A stretch of 64,000 bases of DNA, taken from assembly GCA_029547805.1 (NCBI GenBank), contig JAKPOP010000017.1, forward strand, positions 248,001 through 312,000. Direction: 5' to 3'. Source of the stretch: Deltaproteobacteria bacterium. Lineage in GTDB: Bacteria; Myxococcota_A; UBA9042; DTJE01. The position numbers and the translations under genes are program-made. This document shows positions 42,359 to 51,414 of this stretch, one piece after another; positions within the stretch are counted from its first letter, which is position 1, and each line of letters opens with the position of its first letter. The notes beneath the pieces were generated by a model. That model was not told the origin of the DNA, did not search any database, and worked only from the letters and a program-made list of their open reading frames with translations.

Positions 42359-44014
42359 ATGCCGTCCCTGTCCACCCTCGTTCACCGCACCCTCGAGTCC
42401 CTGGGCCGTCGGGTGGTCTTCGACGCACCCCGGGAGACCCTGGTCCGGGAAGCCATCGCCCGGAAGGAGGTCTTCGTGGCCGCCTGCGGCGCCCTGGCCA
42501 CCTGGGGCCCCCCCGAATCGACCGGGCGCAATCCCAAGGACACGGTGACGGTCCGACGCCCGGCCAGCGAGGAGACGATCGACTGGGACTCCCCGAACAA
42601 CCTTCCCATCTCCCCGGAGACCTTCGACCTGCTGGTCGCCGATGCCCTGGAGCACCTCTCCCGCCGGGATCGCGTCTACGTGACGCGGCGGTGTCTCGGG
42701 GCGGACCCCCGATGGGCGATGCCGATCACCACGGTGACCGACCGGGCCCTGACGGCCCTGTTCACCGTGAACATGTTCCGGCCGATCCCCGAGGACCTGT
42801 CCCGATCCCCCTTCTCCCAGAGCCCCTTCCTGATGCTGGCCGTTCCCTGGGAGCGACTGGACCCCGATCGCTACGAGGGACGCCTCCGGATCCGCCCAGA
42901 GACCGGACGGACCACGACGCTGGCCGTGGCCATGGACTACGACCGGCACATGGGGGTCATCCTGGGCACGGCCTACCTGGGAGCCGTCAAGAAGATGGCC
43001 TTCACGGCCATGAACTACTACCTGCCACCGGTCGGGGTCCTGCCCCTCCACGCCTCGGCCAACGTGGGAGCGGAGGGGGACACTGCGGTGCTGTTGGGCC
43101 TCTCGGGCACCGGCAAGACGACGCTCTCGGCGGCTCCCGGCCGCCGGTTGCTGGGGGACGACGAGCACGGATGGGGCCCCGAGGGAATCGCCAACTTCGA
43201 GAACGGATGCTACGCCAAGCTCCTCCACCTGGACCCGGAGCGGGAACCCGGCATCCACCGGGCGGTCTTTCACCACGCCCCTCCCGAGGAGCAAGGGGCC
43301 ATCATCGAAAACGCCTTCATGCTCCCCTGGGGGGCCTTCGACCTCGACGATGACCGTCTGACCCCCAACAGCCGGGCCTCCTACCCCCTCACATCGCTGG
43401 CCGACGTGGATCCTTCCTCTCGGGGAGGACACCCCCGGACGATCCTGTTTCTGACCGCGGACGCCCACGGCGTCCTGCCCCCCGTCGCCAGACTGACGCC
43501 CCCCCAGGCGATGTTGTGGTTCCTCATGGGCTACACCAGCAAACTGGCCGGGACCGAGACGGGAGTCTCGGAGCCCCGGACCACCTTCAGTCGCTTCTTC
43601 GGGGAGCCCTTCATGCCCCGGCTCCCGACGGTCTATGCATCGATGCTCGGGGAGCGACTCCGACATCACGGCACCGACGTCTACCTGATCAACACCGGGT
43701 GGAGCGGGGGACCTTTCGGCATCGGCCACCGGATGGACATCGGGCTGACCCGGATCCTGGTCGATGCGGCCATGTCCGGCAGACTCCGGGCCGTGCCCTT
43801 CCAGGAAGACCGCCGGTTCCACCTCCAGGTGCCGCTCGCCTGTCCCGGAATCCCGGACCCCGGCATTCTCCAGCCCCGGACCACCTGGCCTGCCCCGGAG
43901 GAATACGACGCCCGGGCCGACCGACTCGCCGCCGAGTTCGCCCGGCACTTCCGCGAGGCCTACGGCACGAAGGGCATCGACCCGGAGATCGCCAGCCAGT
44001 GCCCTGGATCCTGA
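42359..44014 (+). CDS. pckA: Phosphoenolpyruvate carboxykinase (ATP)
   Basis: 551 residues, normal for the ATP-dependent type. It shows the nucleotide loop GLSGTGKTT (247-255), the preceding LPLHASANVG stretch, LLGDDEHGW kinase-2 metal site, ANFENGCYAK and NTGWSGGPFG. It converts oxaloacetate and ATP to PEP and CO2, the gateway of gluconeogenesis. AGGAGG lies eight bases before the ATG. The -10-like TAGAAA at 42323-42328 has no clear -35. It is divergent from the HEAT-protein gene with 150 bases between, and is followed by a Spy-like lipoprotein gene with its own promoter. Confidence 0.96.
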   Translation: MPSLSTLVHRTLESLGRRVVFDAPRETLVREAIARKEVFVAACGALATWGPPESTGRNPKDTVTVRRPASEETIDWDSPNNLPISPETFDLLVADALEHLSRRDRVYVTRRCLGADPRWAMPITTVTDRALTALFTVNMFRPIPEDLSRSPFSQSPFLMLAVPWERLDPDRYEGRLRIRPETGRTTTLAVAMDYDRHMGVILGTAYLGAVKKMAFTAMNYYLPPVGVLPLHASANVGAEGDTAVLLGLSGTGKTTLSAAPGRRLLGDDEHGWGPEGIANFENGCYAKLLHLDPEREPGIHRAVFHHAPPEEQGAIIENAFMLPWGAFDLDDDRLTPNSRASYPLTSLADVDPSSRGGHPRTILFLTADAHGVLPPVARLTPPQAMLWFLMGYTSKLAGTETGVSEPRTTFSRFFGEPFMPRLPTVYASMLGERLRHHGTDVYLINTGWSGGPFGIGHRMDIGLTRILVDAAMSGRLRAVPFQEDRRFHLQVPLACPGIPDPGILQPRTTWPAPEEYDARADRLAAEFARHFREAYGTKGIDPEIASQCPGS

Positions 44015-44107
44015 TGAAGTCCCGACGGTGCCCGATCGGCCTGACGATCCGCTGACGCCGCCGAAGAAGACCACTGGACCCGACGCTGCCGGTTCTGCTG
44101 GACCCCG

Positions 44108-44137
44108 TTGACCCGACCCTGCCAACCGGACTAGACT
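44108..44137 (+). promoter_or_regulatory. Promoter before the Spy/CpxP-like lipoprotein gene
   Basis: TTGACC (44108-44113), 18-base spacer, TAGACT (44132-44137), 26 bases before the ATG at 44164. Confidence 0.55.
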
Positions 44138-44163
44138 CGTCTGGAACACAGGGAGGAACCGCC

Positions 44164-45003
44164 ATGAAACACCGGACATGGATTCTGGCCGGGGTCGCTG
44201 GACTGCTGGTGGCGTGCACCAGCGCCCGTTCGTCCCCCTCGGCGACGGACTGGGACTTCCTGGGAATCAAGAACCTCTCCCCCGAACAGCGGGCCGAGAT
44301 CGACACCCTCCGGAGGGACTGGCAGCGGGAGGCCTTGCCCAAGATGGCCCGGGTCCGGGCCCTCAACGTCGAGATCCATGCGCTGGTCGCCGCCGACAAT
44401 CCGGACGTGAAGGCGATCCAGGAGCGCCTGGACCAGGTCGCGGGCCTGCTGACCGAGGTCCAGAAGGCCGGGTTGGAGATGGTGATCCGGATGAAGAAGG
44501 TGCTGACCCCGACCCAGAATCGGGAACTGCAGGACGCCCTCCTGCGCCAGGGGGAGGCCCTCTTCGCCCTGGAGGGGCTCCCGGGCTTCCTCTCGCCGAC
44601 CCAGCCACTGCCGACGGCGGCAGCCCCCGGGGCTCCCCAACAAGGCCCGGGGATGGCGGCTCCCGCGGGAACCCCTCCGGGACCGACCGCAGGGGCTCCG
44701 GGTCCCGGCGGCCCGACTCCGCAGGCAGGCACCCCGAATCCTCCCGGGCCTCCCTCGGGCGTGATGCCGATGGCCGGGATGCCAGGAGGACCTGCGATGC
44801 CTTCCCAGCCGGGACCCCAGGCCGGTGGTCCCGGCGGCGGGCCGGAGCCCAGGGCCTCCGGGGCAGACCCCTGGATGGCCTCGCGGGAGGCGAGTCCCGA
44901 TCGGCTGCGTCCCTGCGACGGGACTCCCGGTCCCTGCCGCGCGGCCTGCGAGGCCGGTCCAACGGAAACCGCCGGAACCCGGGACACCGGGAAGAAGAAG
45001 TGA
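44164..45003 (+). CDS. Spy/CpxP-like lipoprotein with Pro/Gly-rich tail
   Basis: 279 residues. Lipoprotein signal with LLVAC (Cys18). Residues 35-125 form a helical domain with two LTxxQ-type motifs, NLSPEQRAEI and VLTPTQNREL, as in periplasmic chaperones of the Spy/CpxP/ZraP group that respond to envelope or metal stress. The remaining 150 residues are low-complexity Pro, Gly and Ala ending in a Lys cluster, absent from Spy and CpxP. The strong site GGGAGGAA precedes the ATG. The tail may reach through the periplasm or bind peptidoglycan, but that is only a guess. Confidence 0.75.
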   Translation: MKHRTWILAGVAGLLVACTSARSSPSATDWDFLGIKNLSPEQRAEIDTLRRDWQREALPKMARVRALNVEIHALVAADNPDVKAIQERLDQVAGLLTEVQKAGLEMVIRMKKVLTPTQNRELQDALLRQGEALFALEGLPGFLSPTQPLPTAAAPGAPQQGPGMAAPAGTPPGPTAGAPGPGGPTPQAGTPNPPGPPSGVMPMAGMPGGPAMPSQPGPQAGGPGGGPEPRASGADPWMASREASPDRLRPCDGTPGPCRAACEAGPTETAGTRDTGKKK

Positions 45004-45015
45004 CCGAGTCGCAGG

Positions 45016-47457
45016 TCACCCGTCTCCACGCCTCACGATGACCCCGTGGAGGCCCTCCCCCTCGGGGGCCACGCACACGATCAAGAACCGCGCCCCTTCC
45101 CGATGGATTCGCTCCAGGGCCGGCTGTCGAATCGCCTCCTGGAGCCCCCGTTCCATCGCCGGGGCCACCGGGTCCTTCGGGTCCCGCGATTCCAGCAGTG
45201 CCTGCAACGCCTGCGGTTCCACGTGCAGCAGGCAGCCGTGTTCCCGCTGGAGGTCCTCCCGAACCCGCTCCACCAGGAGGGCCAGCAGTTCCCGGGTCTC
45301 GTCCCCGGTCACGGCGGGGAAGGGCAGCCGCAGGTCCAGGGCGTTCCAGAGGTCGGCGCTGAGACGGCTCGAGGCCTCGGGGATCCACCCGGACCCGGCC
45401 GGGGCCTCGGTCCCTCCACGACCGAACCCAACGGTCCCCGTGGGCCCCGTCCCGGGTTCCATCGCCAGTACGTGCACGCTGTTGCGGAAATCGAGGCGCC
45501 GGCCCCGGCGATCCGTGATGGTCCCCTCGGCGAGAACCTGGGCCAGGAAGGACTGGATCAATGGATGGGCCCGTTCCGGACGGTTCCAGAAGAAGACCCG
45601 GAAGGGCCGACGGGTCAGGACGTTGGACAGCAGGCCGCTGTCCTCGTAGCCCACGAATCCAGGCGGCGACCCGGCCAGCAGGGAGAGGGTATGGGGCTCG
45701 GCGTATTCCGAGAGTTCGACCTCCACCAGGGCCTCCGGGCTGCCAAACAGGAACTCGGCGGTGGCCCGGGCGAGGGTCCGCCTCCCCGATCGAGGAGGTC
45801 CGACCAGCAGCAGGGCGGCCAGCGGGCGCCGACTTCCGAATCGATTCCAGTTCCGGGACAGCACCTGGACCAGGGACTCGATCACCTCCCGGTGGCCCAC
45901 GACGCGCCGTTCCAGGAAGTCCTGCATCCGGCTCCATCGGGCCTGGGGATCCGCCAGTTGCTCCACGGGGATGTCCACGAGGTCCGACAAGACCTGGACC
46001 ACGTCCCGGACCCCGACCTCCCCCTTCCCCTCCCTCCGGGCCCGGGCCCCGGCCCGGTCCAGGAGGTCCACGGCCTTGGCCGGAAGGCATCGGTCCGGGA
46101 TCAGGCGGTCGGTGAGGCGCACGGCCGCCCGCAGGGCCTCCGCCTGGAACTCCACGCGGTGCCATTGGGCATAGCGGGGGGCCACGCCAGCCAGGATGCG
46201 CTCGGCCTCCTCCAGGGAGGGCTCCCGCAGGTGGACCGGCTCGAATCGCCGGTTCAAGGCGGGGTCGTTCTGGATGGTCCTCGTGTACTCCCCGAAGGTG
46301 GTGGCGCCGATACAGGGGAGTTCCCCCCGGGCCAGGGCCCCCTTCAGGTCGTTGGAGGCATCGGCTCCCCCGTCCCCGGCCCCGGCGCCGATCAGGGTGT
46401 GGATCTCGTCGATGAAGAGGATGATCCGCCCCTGGGAGGCCATCACCTCGTCCTTGAGAGCCCGGAGTCGGGCGGCAAAGGCGCCCCGCATCTCGGTTCC
46501 CGCCACCAGGTCCGCCACCGACACGGAGATCAGGACCCGCCCCTCCAGGCCGGGAATGCCTCCGCCCCGGCGCACCATCCAGTCTGCGACGCCCTCCACC
46601 AGGGCGGTCTTGCCCACGCCCGGGTCCCCCAGCAGGAGGGGATTGTTGCCCCGCCGCTTGCAGAGGATGTCCACGACGCGGTTCAGTTCCTGCTCCCGGC
46701 CGACGAGGGGGTCGATCCGCCCCGCCAACGCGTCCTCGCACAGGTTCCGGCCCAGGGTCGCCAGGGTGGGATGGCGGGTCGGGTCCAGACGGAAGGGGCT
46801 TCCCTCGGGGGAGGCCCAGCATCGCTCCTCGGTCGCAGCCTCGGGCTCCCGCTCTTCGGCGTCGGTCCCGACCTCCTCGATCAGGAACTCCACCGGGAGG
46901 TCGTCGTCGCTCTGGACCCGGGGTGCGGACCGCACGGGAACCTGGACCACCGGCGACGGACCGGGCCAGGAGACCGGGGGCACCGGGGCCCGGGGCGGAT
47001 TTCCCCGGACGGCCACCGTGACCCGGTCCCTCGCCTGCCTTCGGAGGTAGGGATCCATCAGGTGGGCCATGGCCTTGGTCCGGAGTTCGTAGAGCGACGC
47101 CCCGGAGGCCTGGAGCAGCCGGGCGGCCCGAGAATCCCCCAGGCGGGCGAAGGCCAGCAGCATGTGCACCGTGGTGGCCTGCCGGGACCCCACGTTGCGG
47201 GCGATTCGGAGGGCCTGCCACGGAACCGCATCGCCCATCTCCGGGGCCTCCTGGGGCACCTGTCGCAGGCGGTCCGCCAGGGCCTCCGGTTCCAGCCGCA
47301 TCTCCATCAGCACCGACTGGGCCTCGCAGGGCACCAGGAAGATCCCCAGCACCAGGAAGCCGCTGTCCATCGATTCCCGTCGCGCAGCGGCCAGTTCCTC
47401 GGCGCTTTCCAGGACCTTTTGAAACTCCTGGGAGAACGGGATGACTTCTTCCACCAT
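45016..47457 (-). CDS. ClpA-like AAA+ unfoldase with degenerate second ATPase domain
   Basis: 813 residues in Clp order: N-domain (1-140), an acidic linker, D1 (245-475), D2 (515-800), no middle coiled coil, hence ClpA-type. D1 is intact: GDPGVGKT (277-284), FIDE (348-351), LNRRF. D2 has lost its key residues: the P-loop reads GPPRSGRRT (553-561) with Arg for the essential Lys, Walker B is replaced by RVFFWNRPERAHP, and the Arg-finger region reads WNALD instead of RNRLD. Yet the D2 pore loop GFVG and a VGF tripeptide (676-678), where the ClpP-docking loop should be, remain. No clpS or clpP is adjacent. Confidence 0.88.
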   Translation of the reverse strand: MVEEVIPFSQEFQKVLESAEELAAARRESMDSGFLVLGIFLVPCEAQSVLMEMRLEPEALADRLRQVPQEAPEMGDAVPWQALRIARNVGSRQATTVHMLLAFARLGDSRAARLLQASGASLYELRTKAMAHLMDPYLRRQARDRVTVAVRGNPPRAPVPPVSWPGPSPVVQVPVRSAPRVQSDDDLPVEFLIEEVGTDAEEREPEAATEERCWASPEGSPFRLDPTRHPTLATLGRNLCEDALAGRIDPLVGREQELNRVVDILCKRRGNNPLLLGDPGVGKTALVEGVADWMVRRGGGIPGLEGRVLISVSVADLVAGTEMRGAFAARLRALKDEVMASQGRIILFIDEIHTLIGAGAGDGGADASNDLKGALARGELPCIGATTFGEYTRTIQNDPALNRRFEPVHLREPSLEEAERILAGVAPRYAQWHRVEFQAEALRAAVRLTDRLIPDRCLPAKAVDLLDRAGARARREGKGEVGVRDVVQVLSDLVDIPVEQLADPQARWSRMQDFLERRVVGHREVIESLVQVLSRNWNRFGSRRPLAALLLVGPPRSGRRTLARATAEFLFGSPEALVEVELSEYAEPHTLSLLAGSPPGFVGYEDSGLLSNVLTRRPFRVFFWNRPERAHPLIQSFLAQVLAEGTITDRRGRRLDFRNSVHVLAMEPGTGPTGTVGFGRGGTEAPAGSGWIPEASSRLSADLWNALDLRLPFPAVTGDETRELLALLVERVREDLQREHGCLLHVEPQALQALLESRDPKDPVAPAMERGLQEAIRQPALERIHREGARFLIVCVAPEGEGLHGVIVRRGDG

Positions 47458-47490
47458 GTCTTCCGGAAATCAGGATGCGACCCGGAAGCA

Positions 47491-47519
47491 GCAATAGCCT
47501 TCCGGCGCAACCGTGTCAA
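47491..47519 (-). promoter_or_regulatory. Promoter of the ClpA-like gene
   Basis: Minus strand TTGACA (47514-47519), 17-base spacer, TATTGC (47491-47496). It is back to back with the promoter of the MepA-like gene within a 211-base divergent region that contains no other gene. Confidence 0.5.
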
Positions 47520-47617
47520 GGCTTCCGCGAGTGCCTGGGTCCCCTCGGCGAGGGGAAGGACTCCGCCCGTCCGGGCGGTCCGGATCGCAAGGTCCCGTGG
47601 TCGGCCTGGACACGGAC

Positions 47618-47646
47618 TTGGCAGGGGGCCCGGCCTTCGGCACAAT
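47618..47646 (+). promoter_or_regulatory. Promoter of the MepA-like lipoprotein gene
   Basis: TTGGCA (47618-47623), 17-base spacer, CACAAT (47641-47646), 23 bases before the ATG. Confidence 0.45.
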
Positions 47647-47668
47647 GCTTCCTGGAAGGGGACGCACC

Positions 47669-49264
47669 ATGCGGGTTGTCGCCGGAGTGTGGCTGGTGAC
47701 CCTGGCCGGCTGTCTCTCGGGCAGCCGGGGTCCCGCCGGTCCGGGAGACTTCGCGGACCCGGTCCCCGCGACCCGGATCGATCCCTCCGCCCCGGGACTG
47801 GCCCGACGCCCTCCCACGCTGCAACTGGATGCCCCTCCGATGGTGGCCATCCCCCGGTCCCATCCGAAGGTCGGGACACCAATGGGCAAGGGGTCCCTCT
47901 CGATCGGAACTCCCACGACCGGCTTCGTGGTCTCCTGCCGAATGCTCCCGGAGGAGGGCCCCGGGCACTATGTGCTTCCTGAGCACCGGCAGCGGAGAAC
48001 CCGATGCGCCACCGACGACCTCGTGGAGGCCCTGCTCCGGGCCGCCGACCGCGTCGGCCGGGATCACCCCGGGGCCCGGCTGGCGGTGGGAAACCTGGGC
48101 CGCGATGGAGGGGGGGACCTGCCCTGGAGCGTCTCCCACAACTCGGGACGGGACGCGGACCTGGGGTTCTACCTGATGGACGACGCCGGCCGGCCCTACG
48201 AGGCCCGATCCCTGATACCCCTGGATGCCCGAGGGGAGGGAACCGAGGACGGGCGGCCCGTCCGCTTCGACGTGCCCCGAAACTGGGCCCTGGTGAAGGC
48301 CCTCCTGACCGACCCGACGATCCAGGTCCAGTGGCTGTTCCTGTCGAATCCCCTCAAGAAGCGCCTGCTCGCCCATGCCCGGTCCCGCAAGGAGCGGCCG
48401 GACCTGGTGGCCCGGGCCGAGGAGGCCCTGGCCCAGCCCCGGCGGTCGGGGCCCCACAATGACCACCTGCACCTTCGAATCTCCTGTCCGCCCGACGACG
48501 TCCTGGAGGGTTGCCGGGACATCGGAACGGCACGGTCCTGGTTCCGGGACCCGACGCCGCGCATCGAGGCCCGGGTGCGGCAGTTGCAGACCCTGGCCCG
48601 CCGGGGGAGCCCCCGGGTCCGGTCCGATGCCCTGACGGTGCTGGGGCGCATCGGGACCTCGGAGGCCGTCTCAACCGTGCTCCGGGGTCTCGGGGACCCG
48701 GAGGTGGAGGTCCGCCGGACTGCGGCCCGATCCCTGTTCGAGGGAGGAATCCCCGAGGGAGAAAAGGAGGTGGTGCGGCACCTCCGGGGCGAGCCGGACG
48801 ACGAGGTCTGCTGGACCCTGATCCGGGCGCTGGAAAGGCACCTGAATCCCTGGCGGCGGGCGGCCATCCTGCCGGACCTGCTGGACCTGGATCGCGAGGT
48901 CGTCCGGGACCTCGGCCTCTTTCGACTCACCACCTCGATCCGGTCGGAGGCCCTGGAGATGGCCGGTCGACTGCCGTTGGCCCTGGTCCCGCTCCAGGTC
49001 CGCAAGGCCATCGCGGAGGAGGGCGTCTCGAAGGACCAAATTGCGGCGATCTGGCGGGGAGCCGACGCGGGTCCCAAGGGGTCTGGCGACCTGAAGCAGG
49101 ACCGCCGGCTGCAGGTCCTCGAGGAGAGCCGGGACCTCCGGGGCGTACTGCTGTGGTGGATCCGGTCCTGGCCCCCGGACCCCACCGCCGTGACGGGTCC
49201 TCCCGTCGCCCTGCCGGTGCCGGACCCCGAGACGGCACCTTCCGATGCGGCGGCCGCCGATTGA
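47669..49264 (+). CDS. MepA-like murein endopeptidase fused to HEAT repeats, lipoprotein
   Basis: 531 residues from the ATG at 47669. Lipobox LAGC (Cys15). Residues 70-275 match the penicillin-insensitive murein endopeptidase (M74) fold: H157 and D164 in SHNSGRDADLGF and H263, H266, H268 in GPHNDHLHLRI, the zinc-binding set of LAS peptidases. This class cleaves D,D cross-links between murein stem peptides. The C-terminal half (about 295-440) consists of HEAT-type repeats such as SEAVSTVLRGLGDPEVEVRRTAARSLF, not found in E. coli MepA. It probably acts in the periplasm attached to a membrane. Its stop codon overlaps the promoter of the FHA gene. Confidence 0.85.
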   Translation: MRVVAGVWLVTLAGCLSGSRGPAGPGDFADPVPATRIDPSAPGLARRPPTLQLDAPPMVAIPRSHPKVGTPMGKGSLSIGTPTTGFVVSCRMLPEEGPGHYVLPEHRQRRTRCATDDLVEALLRAADRVGRDHPGARLAVGNLGRDGGGDLPWSVSHNSGRDADLGFYLMDDAGRPYEARSLIPLDARGEGTEDGRPVRFDVPRNWALVKALLTDPTIQVQWLFLSNPLKKRLLAHARSRKERPDLVARAEEALAQPRRSGPHNDHLHLRISCPPDDVLEGCRDIGTARSWFRDPTPRIEARVRQLQTLARRGSPRVRSDALTVLGRIGTSEAVSTVLRGLGDPEVEVRRTAARSLFEGGIPEGEKEVVRHLRGEPDDEVCWTLIRALERHLNPWRRAAILPDLLDLDREVVRDLGLFRLTTSIRSEALEMAGRLPLALVPLQVRKAIAEEGVSKDQIAAIWRGADAGPKGSGDLKQDRRLQVLEESRDLRGVLLWWIRSWPPDPTAVTGPPVALPVPDPETAPSDAAAAD

Positions 49265-49288
49265 CGGGGTCAGGGCGGGTGCTATACT
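49261..49288 (+). promoter_or_regulatory. Promoter of the FHA-domain gene
   Basis: TTGACG (49261-49266), 16-base spacer, TATACT (49283-49288). The -35 coincides with the stop codon of the upstream gene. The ATG at 49308 follows a GAGGTG site. Confidence 0.65.
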
Positions 49289-49307
49289 GCCTCCACGAGG
49301 TGTACTC

Positions 49308-50423
49308 ATGAAGCGCCTTTCCCTGGAGGACGAGGCCGGAAACGTCCGGGTCGTGCCCCTGCAGCAGGGCGTGCTGACCATCGGCCGGGCACCCGACAAC
49401 GACCTCGTGCTGGGCGATCGGAACGTCAGCCGACACCACGCCCGGATCCGGTGCGTGAACGGCCGCTGCGTGCTGGAGGACGCCGGGTCCCGCTACGGGA
49501 TCCGGGGGGCCCAGGGGAGGGTCGCGGGAGAGACCGAGATCCGCCCGGGACAGGTCTTCCAGATCGGGGACTTCCGGCTCAAGCTGCTGCCGGAGGACGA
49601 TGCCTTGACGGAGGAACCGGCCCCCGAGGAGGACGTCACTCCCCTCGCCACCCCCGTCGTCTCCCGGGAGACGGAGGCCCTGGAGCCGCTTCGGGAACCC
49701 CTCAAGGGGGACAGCCTCCAGAGCATCCGGCAACTGGAGGAGGTCGCCCGACAGGGCTGGACCTCGGATTTCGGGGTCGACGAGCCTGCGGAGAAGCGGC
49801 AGGCCGGACGCTACCTGGCGGCGGTGCTGGTGCTGCTGGTGGTGGCGGCCGGGCTGGGATTCGCCTACTACCGGCTCACCGAGGAAGAACCGTTGGTGGG
49901 TGTGGCCCCGACGACCTCGTCGCCGGCGAGGCCCGAACCGCCCCTGCGACAGGAACAGCCGGCTCCTTCGAGAGACATCGAAGCCGCCACCCAGCCCGAA
50001 GCCGCCACCCGGGAGGAGGCACCCCTCTCCCAGACGAGGTCCGGGAAGGAGGAGGTCTCGGCCACAGGAACCCGTCTCGAAGCCGCCGCTCGTGGGACCG
50101 CCGGATCGGTCCCGGCGTCGGAACGGCCGAGCGCCGCTGCGTCGGGCCCCCGCCCTGCCAGGACCGCCCCGGGTCCCGACCGCTCGACCACCAAGGCGGC
50201 CGCCCCGGCCGTGGCCCCGAGTCCCGTGGCCGCGTCGGAGACCCCGCCCGCCGAGAACGACGCCTACACCCGAGCCAAGAGGCGGGGGGATGAGTGCAAG
50301 GGGAGTGGCGACAAGGCCTGCGCCATCGATGCCTACCGGGAAGCCATGCGCCTGACCTCGGACCCGTACCAGAAGGAGAAGCTCCGGTGGACGATCTTGG
50401 GGCTCGGGGGAACCGCCGAGTGA
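49308..50423 (+). CDS. FHA-domain single-pass membrane protein
   Basis: 371 residues from the ATG at 49308. The N-terminal FHA domain (about 15-95) has the phosphothreonine-binding set IGR, SRHHA and the GI/G near SRYGIRG. A cytoplasmic linker follows, then one transmembrane helix (about 165-188). A disordered Ala/Pro/Thr-rich region of about 130 residues leads to a short TPR-like end (DAYTRAKRRGDECKGSGDKACAIDAYREAM). It probably reads Thr phosphorylation by a kinase encoded elsewhere and passes it to the periplasm. It is coupled to nagZ by a GTGA overlap. Confidence 0.88.
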   Translation: MKRLSLEDEAGNVRVVPLQQGVLTIGRAPDNDLVLGDRNVSRHHARIRCVNGRCVLEDAGSRYGIRGAQGRVAGETEIRPGQVFQIGDFRLKLLPEDDALTEEPAPEEDVTPLATPVVSRETEALEPLREPLKGDSLQSIRQLEEVARQGWTSDFGVDEPAEKRQAGRYLAAVLVLLVVAAGLGFAYYRLTEEEPLVGVAPTTSSPARPEPPLRQEQPAPSRDIEAATQPEAATREEAPLSQTRSGKEEVSATGTRLEAAARGTAGSVPASERPSAAASGPRPARTAPGPDRSTTKAAAPAVAPSPVAASETPPAENDAYTRAKRRGDECKGSGDKACAIDAYREAMRLTSDPYQKEKLRWTILGLGGTAE

Positions 50424-51412
50424 CCCCGCCTGACGAGACGCTGACCCTGCTCGTACTGGGATTCGAGGGCCCCGATCTGCCCCCCTGGCTGGCCGACCTG
50501 CTGGGTCGTGGACTCGGTGGCGTGGCCCTCTTTGCCAGGAACCTCGTCGATCAGGACCAGGTCCGCCGACTGACCCGGGAGGTCCGCCGGGCGGCTCGGG
50601 ACTGGCCTCCGCCGTTGATCGCCGTGGACCAGGAGGGGGGGAGGGTCCAGCGCCTGAGGCGCCTGTGCCCGCTACGCCCCCCCGCTCGGGAGGTGGGGGC
50701 CCGGGGGCCCGAGGCCGCCCGGGAGACGGCGAGATCCATCGCCCGGGACCTCCGGGACCTGGGGTGCAACACCGACTTCGCCCCGGTGCTGGACCTGGAC
50801 ACCCACCCGGCCAATCCCATCATCGGCGACCGGGCCTTCGGCGCAACCCCGGAGGATGCGATCCCTCCGGCGCTGGCGTTCCTGGAAGGCCTGCGGGATG
50901 CGGGGATCCAGCCCTGCGGCAAGCACTTCCCGGGACACGGCCATGCCCAGGCCGACAGCCACCGGGAACTGCCACTGATCGAGGTCCCGGAGGAAGAACT
51001 GGCACGCCGGGAACTGGTCCCCTTCCAGGCGGCCTTCCGGGCGGGCCTCGACCTGGTGATGACGGCCCACTGCCTCTATCCGGCCCTGGACCCCGACCTG
51101 CCTGCGACCCTGTCCAGGAAGATCCTGGGAGGCTGGCTCCGGGGGCGCCTGGGCTACCAGGGCTGCGTGATCTCCGACGACCTGGCCATGAAGGCCATCG
51201 CGGACCATCACCCGGCGGACGTCGTGGTGCGCGAGGGCCTCCAGGCCGGCCTGGACCTGTTGCTCCACTGCGGCACCGACCCCGAGGCCGATGGTCTGCT
51301 GGGGGCCCTCGTGCAGGCGGCGACGGAACCGCGAATCCGCGACCGGGTCCAGGAGGCGGTCGGCAGGGTCCTCGCCCTGCGGTGCCGGCTGGCCGATCCC
51401 CTTCGGGAGTGA
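50420..51412 (+). CDS. Beta-N-acetylhexosaminidase, NagZ-like (GH3)
   Basis: 330 residues from a GTG overlapping the stop of the FHA gene. GH3 signatures: AVDQEGGRVQRL, the catalytic His loop KHFPGHGHAQADSH and the nucleophile Asp in VISDDLAMKAI. NagZ removes N-acetylglucosamine from anhydromuropeptides in the cytoplasm during murein recycling. I see no signal peptide. Translational coupling to an FHA membrane protein and nearness to a MepA-like endopeptidase suggest a cell-wall turnover neighbourhood. Confidence 0.92.
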   Translation: MTPPDETLTLLVLGFEGPDLPPWLADLLGRGLGGVALFARNLVDQDQVRRLTREVRRAARDWPPPLIAVDQEGGRVQRLRRLCPLRPPAREVGARGPEAARETARSIARDLRDLGCNTDFAPVLDLDTHPANPIIGDRAFGATPEDAIPPALAFLEGLRDAGIQPCGKHFPGHGHAQADSHRELPLIEVPEEELARRELVPFQAAFRAGLDLVMTAHCLYPALDPDLPATLSRKILGGWLRGRLGYQGCVISDDLAMKAIADHHPADVVVREGLQAGLDLLLHCGTDPEADGLLGALVQAATEPRIRDRVQEAVGRVLALRCRLADPLRE

Positions 51413-51414
51413 GC

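Noticed and set aside
44363-47982. Long open frames overlapping the ClpA-like gene on both strands
   Set aside because: Both are low-complexity shadows; the ClpA-like frame explains the region completely.
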